Assembly: GCF_001655615.1 (NCBI RefSeq) | Contig: NZ_CP011567.1 | Location: 5,155,001 to 5,219,000 of the forward strand | Direction: 5' to 3' | DNA: 64,000 nt | Source: Pseudomonas sp. GR 6-02 | Lineage (GTDB): Bacteria > Pseudomonadota > Gammaproteobacteria > Pseudomonadales > Pseudomonadaceae | Shown: positions 1 to 7,302 of the stretch, in pieces | Layout of the letters: every line of letters starts with the position of its first letter | How positions within the stretch are numbered: position 1 is the stretch's first letter | Program-made: the position numbers and the translations under genes | Notes under the pieces: model-generated | The model's database searches: none | The model's input: the letters and a program-made list of their open reading frames with translations, nothing else | What the model was told of the DNA's origin: nothing

Positions 1-562
1 CGTGGGCCTTGATCGTCGCTTCGGAAACGCTCAATTCGTAAGCAATCTGCTTGTTCAGCAAACCTTCACAGACCATGGTCAACACCCGGAACTGCTGGGG
101 CGTCAGGCTGGCCAGGCCTTCACTGGCAGCCTTGGCTTCGTCGGAAACGCTGACGGCTTCGAAGGCCTGGGGCGGCCAGAAAACATCACCATCGAGCACC
201 GCGCGTACGGCTTTTTGAATGACACTCAAGTCACTGGACTTGGGAATGAAACCGCTGGCGCCGAATTCACGGGACTTCACCATTATCGACGCTTCTTCCT
301 GCGCCGACACCATCACCACTGGAATCTGCGGGTACTGACCGCGCAACAGCACCAGCCCGGAAAAACCGTAGGCCCCTGGCATGTTCAGGTCCAGCAACAC
401 CAGGTCCCAATCGGCCTTTTCGGTCAGACGACTTTCCAGCTCGGCAATGCTCGCCACTTCCACCAGCCGGACATCAGGGCCCAGGCCCAGGGTCAATGCT
501 TGATGCAAGGCACTACGAAAAAGAGGGTGGTCATCGGCAATCAGGATTTCGTATGTGGCCAT
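1..562 (-). CDS. erdR: LuxR/NarL-family response regulator, C-terminus cut off by window edge
   Basis: Two-component DNA-binding response regulator; 187 residues are visible, starting at the ATG at 562. The receiver domain fills about residues 1-120: acidic pocket Asp10-Asp11, phospho-acceptor Asp58 in LLDLNMPG, conserved Lys in FIPKSSD. The start of a LuxR-type helix-turn-helix follows (LTPQQFRVL, then KQIAYELSVSEATIKAH). The family binds DNA as a phosphorylated dimer. In P. aeruginosa the regulator at the matching position near the DTW gene and recA is ErdR (PA3604), linked to ethanol and acetate metabolism. The symbol rests on synteny and overall likeness. The cognate sensor kinase is not in the window. 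Confidence 0.75.
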   Translation of the reverse strand, partial: MATYEILIADDHPLFRSALHQALTLGLGPDVRLVEVASIAELESRLTEKADWDLVLLDLNMPGAYGFSGLVLLRGQYPQIPVVMVSAQEEASIMVKSREFGASGFIPKSSDLSVIQKAVRAVLDGDVFWPPQAFEAVSVSDEAKAASEGLASLTPQQFRVLTMVCEGLLNKQIAYELSVSEATIKAH

Positions 563-771
563 TTTTCAAATGATCCTGTTTTTCAAACAACTCCAGGTGC
601 AGCCACGCAGATGCACCAACAGGGCACGTTCAACGCCAATCACATGGCTATTCACGTAAAAATACGGCGTATCAAACGATGGCCGCGCCCCAATCGGCGC
701 CAAGCATGCCCAGCGAAACCGGGGTGGTCAAGATACATAACCGGTACAGTTCTTTGCAGTATGGGCGACAA

Positions 772-1530
772 TCAGAACATGGCGGGGACGTCGTTATGAA
801 CAAACCGCATCAGCTCGGCGTGGGCCGGTGTGGCGAGGTTCATGTCCAGCTGTTTTTTCGCGTCCAGATAATGCTGACTGAACACGTCAAAATAAGCGTC
901 CAGCGCTGACGCAGCCTCGGTATCACCGGCCAGATCGAGACACAGTGCAGCCACTTCAGCGGTGCATAAATGTTCGCTACGGGTGGAGCGGCGCAGTCGA
1001 TAACGTGACAGTTTTTCGGGCAGCAGGCTCAAGATCGGCAAGCGATCAAAATACGGGCTCTTGCGAAAGATCTTACGGGCTTCGGTCCAGGTGGCGTCCA
1101 GCAGAATGAACAGCGGGCGCTTGGTGCTATCGACCGCGACACTGTGGGTAACTCGCTCGGGTTCGACGTATTCGCCCGGAAACACCAGGTACGGTTGCCA
1201 TTGCGGATCGGCCAACAGCGCCAGCAGTTGCTCATCAGTCTCGGTACGCGACCAGATGAATGCATGATTGTCGCGCACCACATCAGCGATCAGCCAACCG
1301 GTGTTACTTGGCTTGAATACTTCTTTGTTGGTCATGATCAGGCACACGCCCGAGCGGGCCTCGACCGACGGGCGCCAGGCACACAGGCAATGACTTTCAA
1401 TCACGCGGCAATCACGGCATCGCGGCGCTCTCCAGCCACGGGCCTGAATCGGCTTGATGCCCTCCTCCTCTCGCTGATCGCGCAAGCGGGCGACGGCGTT
1501 TGCGGCAAAGCGCGGGGTGACAGGGTTCAT
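772..1530 (-). CDS. tapT: DTW-domain tRNA-uridine aminocarboxypropyltransferase
   Basis: 252-residue DTW-domain protein. Members of this SPOUT-related family (E. coli TapT/YfiP) transfer the 3-amino-3-carboxypropyl group of S-adenosylmethionine to uridine in the tRNA variable loop (acp3U47). Visible marks are an N-terminal cysteine cluster of zinc-knuckle type (Cys38, Cys41, Cys48, Cys50) and the family motif Asp145-Ala-Thr-Trp148 inside LLDATWTEARK. I chose the second Met (MNPVTPRF) as the start because the first adds only four residues and lacks family support. It lies between the response regulator and a divergent secreted-protein gene. The 209-bp gap to the regulator shows no clear element. 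Confidence 0.85.
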   Translation of the reverse strand: MNPVTPRFAANAVARLRDQREEEGIKPIQARGWRAPRCRDCRVIESHCLCAWRPSVEARSGVCLIMTNKEVFKPSNTGWLIADVVRDNHAFIWSRTETDEQLLALLADPQWQPYLVFPGEYVEPERVTHSVAVDSTKRPLFILLDATWTEARKIFRKSPYFDRLPILSLLPEKLSRYRLRRSTRSEHLCTAEVAALCLDLAGDTEAASALDAYFDVFSQHYLDAKKQLDMNLATPAHAELMRFVHNDVPAMF

Positions 1531-1719
1531 CGCAGGCAGCACCGTAGTGGATGGAAAATCGACACGAAAAACACTCGCAAGGGCAAAAAGTCGCGGCAGT
1601 TTATCAGAGCAGCCGGTGCAAGCCTGTACCGCTCAGACCTCCTCCCCTATAATTCGCCGCCACTGAACGCACAGTCATGTGCCTGGTCGAACCACCAGTC
1701 ACTGAACCAGGAGAGTTTC

Positions 1720-2145
1720 ATGCTGCGCCTTATCGTTCCCACCGCTGCCATTTTGCTGGCGTCGTCCTTTAGCGCTCAGGCTGCATCCTTGAGTGAGCAG
1801 AATCTCAACAGAGAGCTGCGAAACGTCGCCGTACAAAGCAGCGTTGGCACTCCACGGGCGATCAACGAAGACATTCTTGATCAGGGCTACACTGCCGAAG
1901 GAAAAGTGCTGATCAACCACTTGAGCGTGCAAAGCAGCCACGCCGAAAAAATGCGCGCCGATCCCAAAGCGGTGTACTTCCAGCTCGGCGCCTCCGTATG
2001 CAGAAACCCAGGGTTCCGCAAGCTGATGGCCAAGGGCGCAATCATGCGTTACGACTTCACCGAGGTGAAGACCAACCGTCCGGTCGGCTCCGCAAGCTTC
2101 CAGGACTCGGACTGCCCGAAAGAGACTCCCGCGAAGAAGAAATAA
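1720..2145 (+). CDS. Secreted PA3611-like (quorum-sensing-regulated virulence factor) family protein
   Basis: 141-residue protein with a clear Sec signal peptide (Arg near the N-terminus, hydrophobic core, AxA-type cleavage after about residue 20). The mature part is small, has two cysteines (ASVCRNP and DSDCPKE) that could form a periplasmic disulfide, and ends in a Lys-rich tail. It resembles the Pseudomonas family typified by PA3611, which lies near recA in P. aeruginosa as here. The biochemical role of the family is not established. A ribosome-binding site (AGGAG) sits 8 bp before the ATG. It converges with the next gene with no spacer. Confidence 0.7.
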   Translation: MLRLIVPTAAILLASSFSAQAASLSEQNLNRELRNVAVQSSVGTPRAINEDILDQGYTAEGKVLINHLSVQSSHAEKMRADPKAVYFQLGASVCRNPGFRKLMAKGAIMRYDFTEVKTNRPVGSASFQDSDCPKETPAKKK

Positions 2146-2340
2146 TTACCTGGCATTGGCGCGCCGCTGTTCATCCTCGGCGCGCAGCTCTGCCAACAGC
2201 GCCTGCAAGTAACGCGAACGTCGCTCCCCACCCTCCAGACGTCGACAGCACTCTTCTTCGAGACTCAAATGATGGGTCTCGGCCGATGCTTTCAGCAATC
2301 GATACAGTTGCGCATCGATCTCCAGAGTCACTCTGGGCAT
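2146..2340 (-). CDS. Small ribbon-helix-helix (Arc/MetJ-type) DNA-binding protein
   Basis: 64-residue protein. The N-terminus MPRVTLEIDAQLYRLLKASAE has the pattern of a ribbon-helix-helix repressor: a short beta strand of alternating hydrophobic residues, then an amphipathic helix. The C-terminal half is charged and helical (LLAELRAEDEQRR). An upstream in-frame Met at 2430 would add 30 residues, but the fold begins at MPRVTLEID. Its stop abuts the stop of the convergent secreted-protein gene. No partner toxin gene is adjacent, so it is more likely a stand-alone regulator than an antitoxin. Confidence 0.65.
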   Translation of the reverse strand: MPRVTLEIDAQLYRLLKASAETHHLSLEEECCRRLEGGERRSRYLQALLAELRAEDEQRRANAR

Positions 2341-2730
2341 GGTTTCCCGCCTCCCTGCATGCATTGATCGCCGTTGATCACGCGATAAATCCCTGAATTG
2401 CTTGAACGTCGCGTCCTGCCGTTGACGCAAAGTTGTCGTGTCACGCCTGTAACTTAGTAAATCAGAGCGCGAGACATGCGGCTTGCGTTCAGACGAGCGG
2501 TGAAAGCACCTTGTAAATCGTCAATAAGCGGTTGCCAGGAAAGACTTTGCGGCGCAATGATCAAGCCAGCGAAAATCGTTGCGAGGGTCTAAATTCAAAG
2601 TGTTCATGTTGTTTTTTAAGGGCAGAAAAGGGGCTGCCCATTACGGTGTCTTATTGTGCGAACGTTTCTTTCATTCAAGGGATAAGCAGAGCCCGTATGG
2701 ATGGCTCGATTGCAACCGAGTCAAGTAGAG
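2341..2730. other. Intergenic region without a supported gene
   Basis: Spacer between the divergent small RHH gene and the LOG gene. Open frames here show no family likeness or ribosome-binding site. A 6-bp inverted repeat (GGGCAG / CTGCCC) lies near 2622-2641 after a run of T; it has no U-tract in either direction that would make it a convincing terminator. Promoters for both flanking genes are expected here, but I could not assign them. Confidence 0.5.
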
Positions 2731-2800
2731 CGCCCAGGCATGGGCTTGGGCAGACAGCGACACAAGGGGTGTCGCGGCGCCGACAATTGTTTTGTCGGGG
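2731..2800 (+). promoter_or_regulatory. Putative structured leader: three tandem hairpins upstream of the LOG gene
   Basis: Three stem-loops lie back to back on the plus strand before the LOG gene: GCCCAGGC/GCTTGGGC (about 2732-2751, one mismatch), GCGACAC/GTGTCGC (2757-2775, 5-nt loop), and CCGACAA/TTGTCGG (2780-2798, 5-nt loop). The Shine-Dalgarno AAGGAG follows about 20 nt later. No terminator U-run follows the last stem. The spacing fits a 5' leader controlling translation or stability, or a separate small RNA. I recognise no known riboswitch class. Confidence 0.4.
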
Positions 2801-2830
2801 CCGAGGGTTCTGTGCAGAAGGAGAAGTTGA

Positions 2831-3949
2831 ATGCCTTACCAACCGAATGACCTACTGAGCCGTCATTTTCAAGAAAGCGGCCACGACCTCACCAGCAAGG
2901 TCGAAGAACAACTCAACCTGGTTTCACCCAACAGCCCCAACATCCCGATTTACCGCGACATGATCCTGACCGTGCTACGCATGGCCCAGGAAGATCACAA
3001 CCGCTGGAATGCCAAGATCACCCTGCAAACCCTGCGTGAACTCGAGCATGCTTTTCGTGTGCTGGAGCAGTTCAAGGGTCGACGTAAAGTCACCGTTTTC
3101 GGCTCGGCCCGCACGCCGATAGAACACCCGCTTTATGGCCTGGCCCGAGAACTGGGAGCCGCTCTGGCGCGCTCGGACATGATGGTCATCACCGGCGCCG
3201 GCGGCGGCATCATGGCGGCAGCCCATGAAGGTGCCGGCCTGGAACACAGCCTGGGATTCAATATCACCCTGCCCTTCGAGCAGCATGCCAACCCCACGGT
3301 CAATGGCACCGCCAACTTGCTGCCCTTCCACTTTTTCTTTACCCGCAAGCTGTTCTTCGTCAAGGAAGCCGACGCGCTGGTCCTGTGCCCAGGGGGATTT
3401 GGCACGCTGGATGAAGCGCTGGAAGTACTGACCCTGATCCAGACCGGTAAAAGCCCGCTGGTGCCTGTCGTGCTACTGGATGCGCCGGGCGGCAAGTTCT
3501 GGCAAGGCGCGCTGGACTTCATTCACCATCAACTGGAGGAAAATCGCTACATCCTGCCGACCGACATGAAGCTGCTGAGCCTGGTCTATAGCGCCGAAGA
3601 GGCCGTCGAGCAGATCAACCAGTTCTACAGCAATTTCCACTCCAGCCGCTGGCTCAAGCATCAGTTCGTGATTCGCATGAACCACACACTCAGCGACCGG
3701 GCGCTTGAACACATGCAGGAGGCATTCGCCGACCTGTGCCTGAGCGATCATTTCCATCAGCATGCCTACAGTGGCGAGGAGCACGACGAAGCGCAGTTCA
3801 GCCATCTGGCGCGCTTGTCCTTCACCTTCAACGCTCGTGATCATGGCCGTCTGCGGGAATTGGTGGATTACATCAACCTGCCGGAAAACTGGACCCAGTC
3901 CAAACCCCAGGCGCAACAACGCATACGGCAACCGTCCAAGGTAACGTGA
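2831..3949 (+). CDS. LOG-family (TIGR00730-type) protein, putative nucleotide 5'-monophosphate nucleosidase
   Basis: 372-residue cytosolic Rossmann-fold protein. A helical N-terminal extension (residues 1-85) precedes the LOG core, which has GSARTP (91-96), the nucleotide-binding GAGGGIM (122-128) and the signature PGGFGTLDE (187-195) with the catalytic Glu at its end. LOG proteins cleave N6-modified or plain nucleoside monophosphates to free base and ribose 5-phosphate; which substrate this one uses cannot be read from sequence. It is longer than the classic 190-residue LOG enzymes and nearer in build to PpnN-type proteins. The start follows a strong AAGGAG site and a hairpin-rich leader. 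Confidence 0.75.
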   Translation: MPYQPNDLLSRHFQESGHDLTSKVEEQLNLVSPNSPNIPIYRDMILTVLRMAQEDHNRWNAKITLQTLRELEHAFRVLEQFKGRRKVTVFGSARTPIEHPLYGLARELGAALARSDMMVITGAGGGIMAAAHEGAGLEHSLGFNITLPFEQHANPTVNGTANLLPFHFFFTRKLFFVKEADALVLCPGGFGTLDEALEVLTLIQTGKSPLVPVVLLDAPGGKFWQGALDFIHHQLEENRYILPTDMKLLSLVYSAEEAVEQINQFYSNFHSSRWLKHQFVIRMNHTLSDRALEHMQEAFADLCLSDHFHQHAYSGEEHDEAQFSHLARLSFTFNARDHGRLRELVDYINLPENWTQSKPQAQQRIRQPSKVT

Positions 3950-3952
3950 TGC

Positions 3953-3988
3953 AAAAAAACGGCCCGCTATCGAAATAGCGAGCCGTTT
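3953..3988 (-). terminator. Intrinsic terminator of recA-recX
   Basis: Fourteen-base arms (3957-3970 and 3975-3988) with one mismatch and a CGAA loop, just past the recX stop. On the minus strand the stem is followed by a run of T. On the plus strand it lacks a U-tract, so it serves recX first and the convergent LOG gene only weakly. Confidence 0.75.
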
Positions 3989-3991
3989 CAG

Positions 3992-4459
3992 TCAATCGTA
4001 CATCCCTCGGCCGCTGAACAAGCGGCTGATCATTTCCATGGAGTATCCCCGATAACTCAGGAACCTGCCCTGTTTGGCACGCTCCCGAGCGTCTATCGGT
4101 AAATGCCCGGAAAATTTGCGCCGCCAGGTGTCTTCCAGTTGTTCCTGCCAATCGATACCACTCTCGCGCAAGGCGAGCTCAATGTCGGTACGTTGCAGGC
4201 CGCGCTGGCTCAGCTCTTCGCGAATTCGCAAAGGGCCATAACCGGAACGGGCACGGTAGGAAACGAAGCTTTCGAGGTAGCGGGATTCGGACAACAAGCC
4301 CTCTTCCGTCAAGCGGTCGAGTGCTGTGTCGATCATTTCAGGGGGGGCGCCGCGCTGACGCAGTTTACGCGTCAGCTCGACTCGACCGTGCTCGCGTCGC
4401 GCGAGCAGGTCCATTGCGGTTCGCCGCACCGCGACGAGTGTATCGAGTACGGCGGTCAT
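3992..4459 (-). CDS. recX: Recombination regulatory protein RecX
   Basis: 155-residue RecX: a small, all-helical protein of three-helix repeats that binds RecA filaments and limits their growth and ATPase. Family-like stretches are the N-terminal [19 protein letters not shown] and the repeat [16 protein letters not shown]. It begins 8 bp after the recA stop, so it is very likely cotranscribed with recA and shares its LexA control. Length is normal for pseudomonads. Confidence 0.93.
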   Translation of the reverse strand: MTAVLDTLVAVRRTAMDLLARREHGRVELTRKLRQRGAPPEMIDTALDRLTEEGLLSESRYLESFVSYRARSGYGPLRIREELSQRGLQRTDIELALRESGIDWQEQLEDTWRRKFSGHLPIDARERAKQGRFLSYRGYSMEMISRLFSGRGMYD

Positions 4460-4467
4460 CGGATCGA

Positions 4468-5520
4468 TCAGATATCAGCGTCAGCCAGGTCGTCTTCGGT
4501 CTCTCTGACGGCCGAAGCCTTGACGTCCGGTGCCGGGGTCAGCAGCTTGTCGCGCAGCTGCTTCTCGAGAGTCGCGGCGATTTCCGGATTGTCTGCCAGG
4601 AACTTGGCCGAGTTGGCCTTGCCCTGACCGATCTTGGTGCCGTTGTAGGCATACCAGGCACCGGACTTCTCGACGAAACCGTGCAGCACACCCAGGTCGA
4701 TCATCTCACCGTTGAGGTAGATGCCCTTGCCGTAAAGAATCTGGAACTCGGCCTGACGGAACGGCGAAGCCACCTTGTTCTTCACGACTTTGACGCGGGT
4801 TTCACTACCGACGACTTCATCACCTTCTTTCACCGCGCCAGTACGACGGATGTCCAGACGAACCGATGCGTAGAACTTCAGCGCGTTACCACCGGTGGTG
4901 GTTTCCGGGCTGCCGAACATCACGCCGATTTTCATGCGGATCTGGTTGATGAAGATCACCAGGCAGTTGGCGTTCTTGATGTTACCGGTGATTTTACGCA
5001 GCGCCTGGGACATCAGACGGGCTTGCAGGCCCACGTGCATGTCGCCCATTTCGCCTTCGATTTCAGCCTTTGGCACCAGAGCGGCCACGGAGTCGACGAT
5101 GATCACGTCAACGGCGTTGGAACGCACCAGCATGTCGGTGATTTCCAGGGCCTGCTCGCCGGTGTCCGGCTGGGAAACCAGCAGGTCGTCGACGTTGACG
5201 CCCAGTTTGCCGGCGTACTCAGGGTCGAGAGCGTGTTCGGCGTCGACGAATGCGCAGGTCGCGCCGGCTTTTTGAGCCTGGGCGATCACCGACAATGTCA
5301 GGGTGGTTTTACCGGAGGATTCAGGACCGTAGATTTCAACGATACGGCCTTTTGGCAGGCCGCCAATGCCGAGCGCGATGTCCAGACCCAGAGAGCCAGT
5401 GGAAATGGCCGGGATCGCCTGACGGTCCTGATCGCCCATACGCATTACGGCACCCTTGCCGAATTGACGTTCGATCTGACCCAGGGCCGCAGCCAAGGCT
5501 TTCTTCTTGTTGTCGTCCAT
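4468..5520 (-). CDS. recA: Recombinase RecA
   Basis: 350-residue RecA, the ATP-dependent strand-exchange protein and SOS coprotease that triggers self-cleavage of LexA and S24-type phage repressors. Walker A GPESSGKT lies at residues 65-72, with the hydrophobic Walker B strand VDVIIVDS and the DNA-binding loop region after it; the C-terminal tail is acidic. The start MDDNKKKAL was preferred to an in-frame Met four codons upstream because it matches the family. A LexA box lies 40 bp upstream. The nearby tailocin repressor is a likely coprotease target. Confidence 0.98.
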   Translation of the reverse strand: MDDNKKKALAAALGQIERQFGKGAVMRMGDQDRQAIPAISTGSLGLDIALGIGGLPKGRIVEIYGPESSGKTTLTLSVIAQAQKAGATCAFVDAEHALDPEYAGKLGVNVDDLLVSQPDTGEQALEITDMLVRSNAVDVIIVDSVAALVPKAEIEGEMGDMHVGLQARLMSQALRKITGNIKNANCLVIFINQIRMKIGVMFGSPETTTGGNALKFYASVRLDIRRTGAVKEGDEVVGSETRVKVVKNKVASPFRQAEFQILYGKGIYLNGEMIDLGVLHGFVEKSGAWYAYNGTKIGQGKANSAKFLADNPEIAATLEKQLRDKLLTPAPDVKASAVRETEDDLADADI

Positions 5521-5560
5521 TAAAGTCCTCACGTAATCAATAAGGCCTGACGGCCAACAC

Positions 5561-5576
5561 CTGTATAAGTAGCCAG
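5561..5576 (-). promoter_or_regulatory. LexA (SOS) box of recA
   Basis: The 16-bp sequence CTGTATAAGTAGCCAG fits CTG-N10-CAG with an AT-rich centre, the LexA operator of gammaproteobacteria. It lies 40 bp upstream of the recA start, as expected for direct SOS repression of the promoter. Confidence 0.88.
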
Positions 5577-5603
5577 TATTATTCCACAGCGTTTCAGGAT
5601 CGC

Positions 5604-6104
5604 CTACCCCTGATTTGAGATTTCTCCAGCGGTATGCCGCAGCAGCCCCTCTAGCGCGGCCTTCACCGTTTGTCGGCGGACCTCGTCGCGGTTACCGGCA
5701 AAGTGCTGGACCTCGCTGAACACCTGCTCACCGACGCCCCAGGCCAGCCACACCGTGCCCACGGGCTTGTTCGGCGAACCGCCATCCGGCCCCGCCACAC
5801 CGCTGACCGCCACGGCAAAACGCGCCCGGCTTTTTTCCTGTGCGCCCCGGACCATGGCCTCGACCACCTCGCGACTGACCGCCCCGACGGTTGAAAACAA
5901 CTCGGCCGGAACATTCAATTGCTGGGTTTTCTGACGGTTTGAGTAGGTGACATAACCGGCCTCGAACCACGCCGAGCTCCCCGGAATGCGGGTGATCGCC
6001 TCGCTGATCCCACCGCCGGTGCAGGACTCGGCGGCAGTGACGTGGGCATTGAGAAGCTGCAAGCGTCTGCCGAGTAGATCGGCCAGATGAGTGATCTCTT
6101 TCAC
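5604..6104 (-). CDS. pncC: Nicotinamide-nucleotide amidohydrolase PncC (CinA C-terminal domain)
   Basis: 166-residue single-domain CinA_C protein that deamidates nicotinamide mononucleotide to nicotinate mononucleotide in the pyridine nucleotide cycle. Family marks are [15 protein letters not shown] near residues 24-38, [22 protein letters not shown] and KPVGTVW. The N-terminal MoCF-like domain of full-length CinA is absent, which is usual in Pseudomonas. The start is GTG at 6104 after AGGAGAG. It lies between recA and the tailocin lysis genes and marks one side of the mutS-cinA integration site; no clear terminator separates it from the upstream spanin genes. Confidence 0.92.
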   Translation of the reverse strand: MKEITHLADLLGRRLQLLNAHVTAAESCTGGGISEAITRIPGSSAWFEAGYVTYSNRQKTQQLNVPAELFSTVGAVSREVVEAMVRGAQEKSRARFAVAVSGVAGPDGGSPNKPVGTVWLAWGVGEQVFSEVQHFAGNRDEVRRQTVKAALEGLLRHTAGEISNQG

Positions 6105-6184
6105 GGCTCTCTCCTGATCGAGCGGAATGAGGCCTACCGTACACGAGCGAATCGCACTTGCAAGGTTCAGGATCGATCAAAATG

Positions 6185-6703
6185 TTAGTGAGCCAGAGCC
6201 CTGACATAGGCCCGACAGGCCTGCAAGGCAATCAATCCGCTGTCACCGGCGTCGGTGATGGCGATAATTCGTTGAGCATGCGCCGGGTCAAGTCGGGCTC
6301 TCGCGGCGCCATGATCCACGCCGCCGGTGCCGGAGGCAGCTGGCACTGCACAGGTTGAGGCAGCGTCATGGGCATCGAGGAGGACTGACAGGCGCACATC
6401 AGCAGTGGCAAGACGATCGCGCAGGCGACCTTGATCACGTTCGGCATCGCTAAGCGCTCGATAATGGGTTTGTTCACTGGCTGACAGTCGCTGCTCCAGG
6501 GCCAGACGCCTGTTTTGTTCGGCCTGTTGCTCGGTGGCGGTCGCCAGAGTCAGTTGATTAAGGCTCTCGGCGTGCACCCTGGCCTGTTCCGCCAGTTGCC
6601 GGCCGTAGCGCCAATCCTGAAACTGCCAGGCCAGCGCCGCCGAACAACCGGCCAGCACCAGCAGACCGATCAATCGCCAGCCGTTCAGACCGAAGACTGG
6701 CAT
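6185..6703 (-). CDS. Rz-like inner-membrane spanin (i-spanin)
   Basis: 172-residue lysis protein. One N-terminal transmembrane segment (GLNGWRLIGLLVLAGCSAALAW) is followed by a long periplasmic coiled coil rich in Gln, Glu, Arg and Leu (about residues 30-105), then a loose C-terminus. This is the Rz layout: it joins an outer-membrane Rz1 lipoprotein to fuse the two membranes after wall degradation. It overlaps the endolysin 3' end by 19 bp, and a second lipoprotein frame is nested inside it. Confidence 0.85.
   Translation of the reverse strand: MPVFGLNGWRLIGLLVLAGCSAALAWQFQDWRYGRQLAEQARVHAESLNQLTLATATEQQAEQNRRLALEQRLSASEQTHYRALSDAERDQGRLRDRLATADVRLSVLLDAHDAASTCAVPAASGTGGVDHGAARARLDPAHAQRIIAITDAGDSGLIALQACRAYVRALAH
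6232..6447 (-). CDS. Rz1-like outer-membrane lipoprotein spanin nested inside Rz
   Basis: 71-residue protein in another frame entirely within the Rz gene. It has a lipoprotein signal (MPNVIKVACAIVLPLLMCAC; lipid-bearing Cys probably at residue 20, or 18) and a short Pro-rich mature part (LPQPVQCQLPPAPAAW, SPSPTP). A nested, proline-rich lipoprotein inside Rz is the diagnostic Rz1 arrangement. An upstream Met at 6477 would spoil the signal peptide, so the start at 6447 was taken. Rz and Rz1 together complete lysis and tailocin release. Confidence 0.8.
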   Translation of the reverse strand: MPNVIKVACAIVLPLLMCACQSSSMPMTLPQPVQCQLPPAPAAWIMAPREPDLTRRMLNELSPSPTPVTAD

Positions 6704-7248
6704 AGCACCGCCCTCGCCCGCGCCCAGATTTCCAGGCGATCCTGCAACCCGTTCAGCCCACCGTTGATACGGCGAGTGATGCTGTTGAACTGGTCGCGAT
6801 CGGCCAACTCATTCAGGCCATTCTGCTCCCAGAACCAGGCGGCGGACTCGGCCGCCCATTGCGGTTGCTCCAGCAATTCAGGCAGAGCCAGCAGACGTTC
6901 GTCCCCAAACAGGCCGAGACTGCATTGGCGGTAGTTGTTACGCCCGGTGATCTGGATCAGGCCTCGGCCACGGTATTTTTGACCGTCGCCGTCAGGTTCC
7001 GGAGTGTTGCCCAAACGGGCGGCCAGGGCGCCGGTGTCGTATTTGCTCAGGTATTGGCTATTGCCCAGCTCCTTCACATAGTTGAGATGGCCAGACTCAT
7101 GCCCAACCTGGGCGATAAACGCGGCTATACGCACGGACGTGATGATCTGGTACTTGCGCATAGCGGTGTTGAGCACGGGCACAAAAAAGCCCGCAACTTG
7201 GCGGGCGTTGGGGAGGATCAGCAGCAGTTGCTGCGCGGTGATGGGCAT
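6685..7248 (-). CDS. GH19 chitinase-like endolysin
   Basis: 187-residue glycoside hydrolase family 19 lysozyme that cuts the peptidoglycan glycan chain for cell lysis. Visible are the helical N-terminus, the catalytic-helix region AAFIAQVGHESGHL (Glu51, with Glu60 nearby), the substrate-binding RGRGLIQITGRNNY (about 92-105) and the C-terminal AWFWEQNGLNELAD. There is no signal peptide, so export relies on the holin encoded at 22262-22612. It begins the lysis block endolysin-Rz/Rz1 at the end of the tailocin cluster. Confidence 0.9.
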   Translation of the reverse strand: MPITAQQLLLILPNARQVAGFFVPVLNTAMRKYQIITSVRIAAFIAQVGHESGHLNYVKELGNSQYLSKYDTGALAARLGNTPEPDGDGQKYRGRGLIQITGRNNYRQCSLGLFGDERLLALPELLEQPQWAAESAAWFWEQNGLNELADRDQFNSITRRINGGLNGLQDRLEIWARARAVLCQSSV

Positions 7249-7264
7249 ACTTTTCTCCAGGCGT

Positions 7265-7286
7265 AAAAAAACCCGCCGGAGCGGGT
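7265..7286 (-). terminator. Intrinsic terminator after the acyltransferase gene
   Basis: Stem ACCCGC/GCGGGT with a 4-nt loop, followed on the minus strand by a run of T. It lies between the acyltransferase stop and the endolysin start, so the endolysin must use its own promoter or read-through. Confidence 0.75.
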
Positions 7287-7302
7287 CTTGGGAATTATTT
7301 GA

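Noticed and set aside
2..799. Plus-strand open frame of 265 codons at the window start
   Set aside because: The minus strand encodes a clear response regulator; the plus frame has no recognisable domain.
2532..2858. Plus-strand frame of 108 codons ahead of the LOG gene
   Set aside because: No ribosome-binding site or domain; it overlaps the structured leader and the LOG start.
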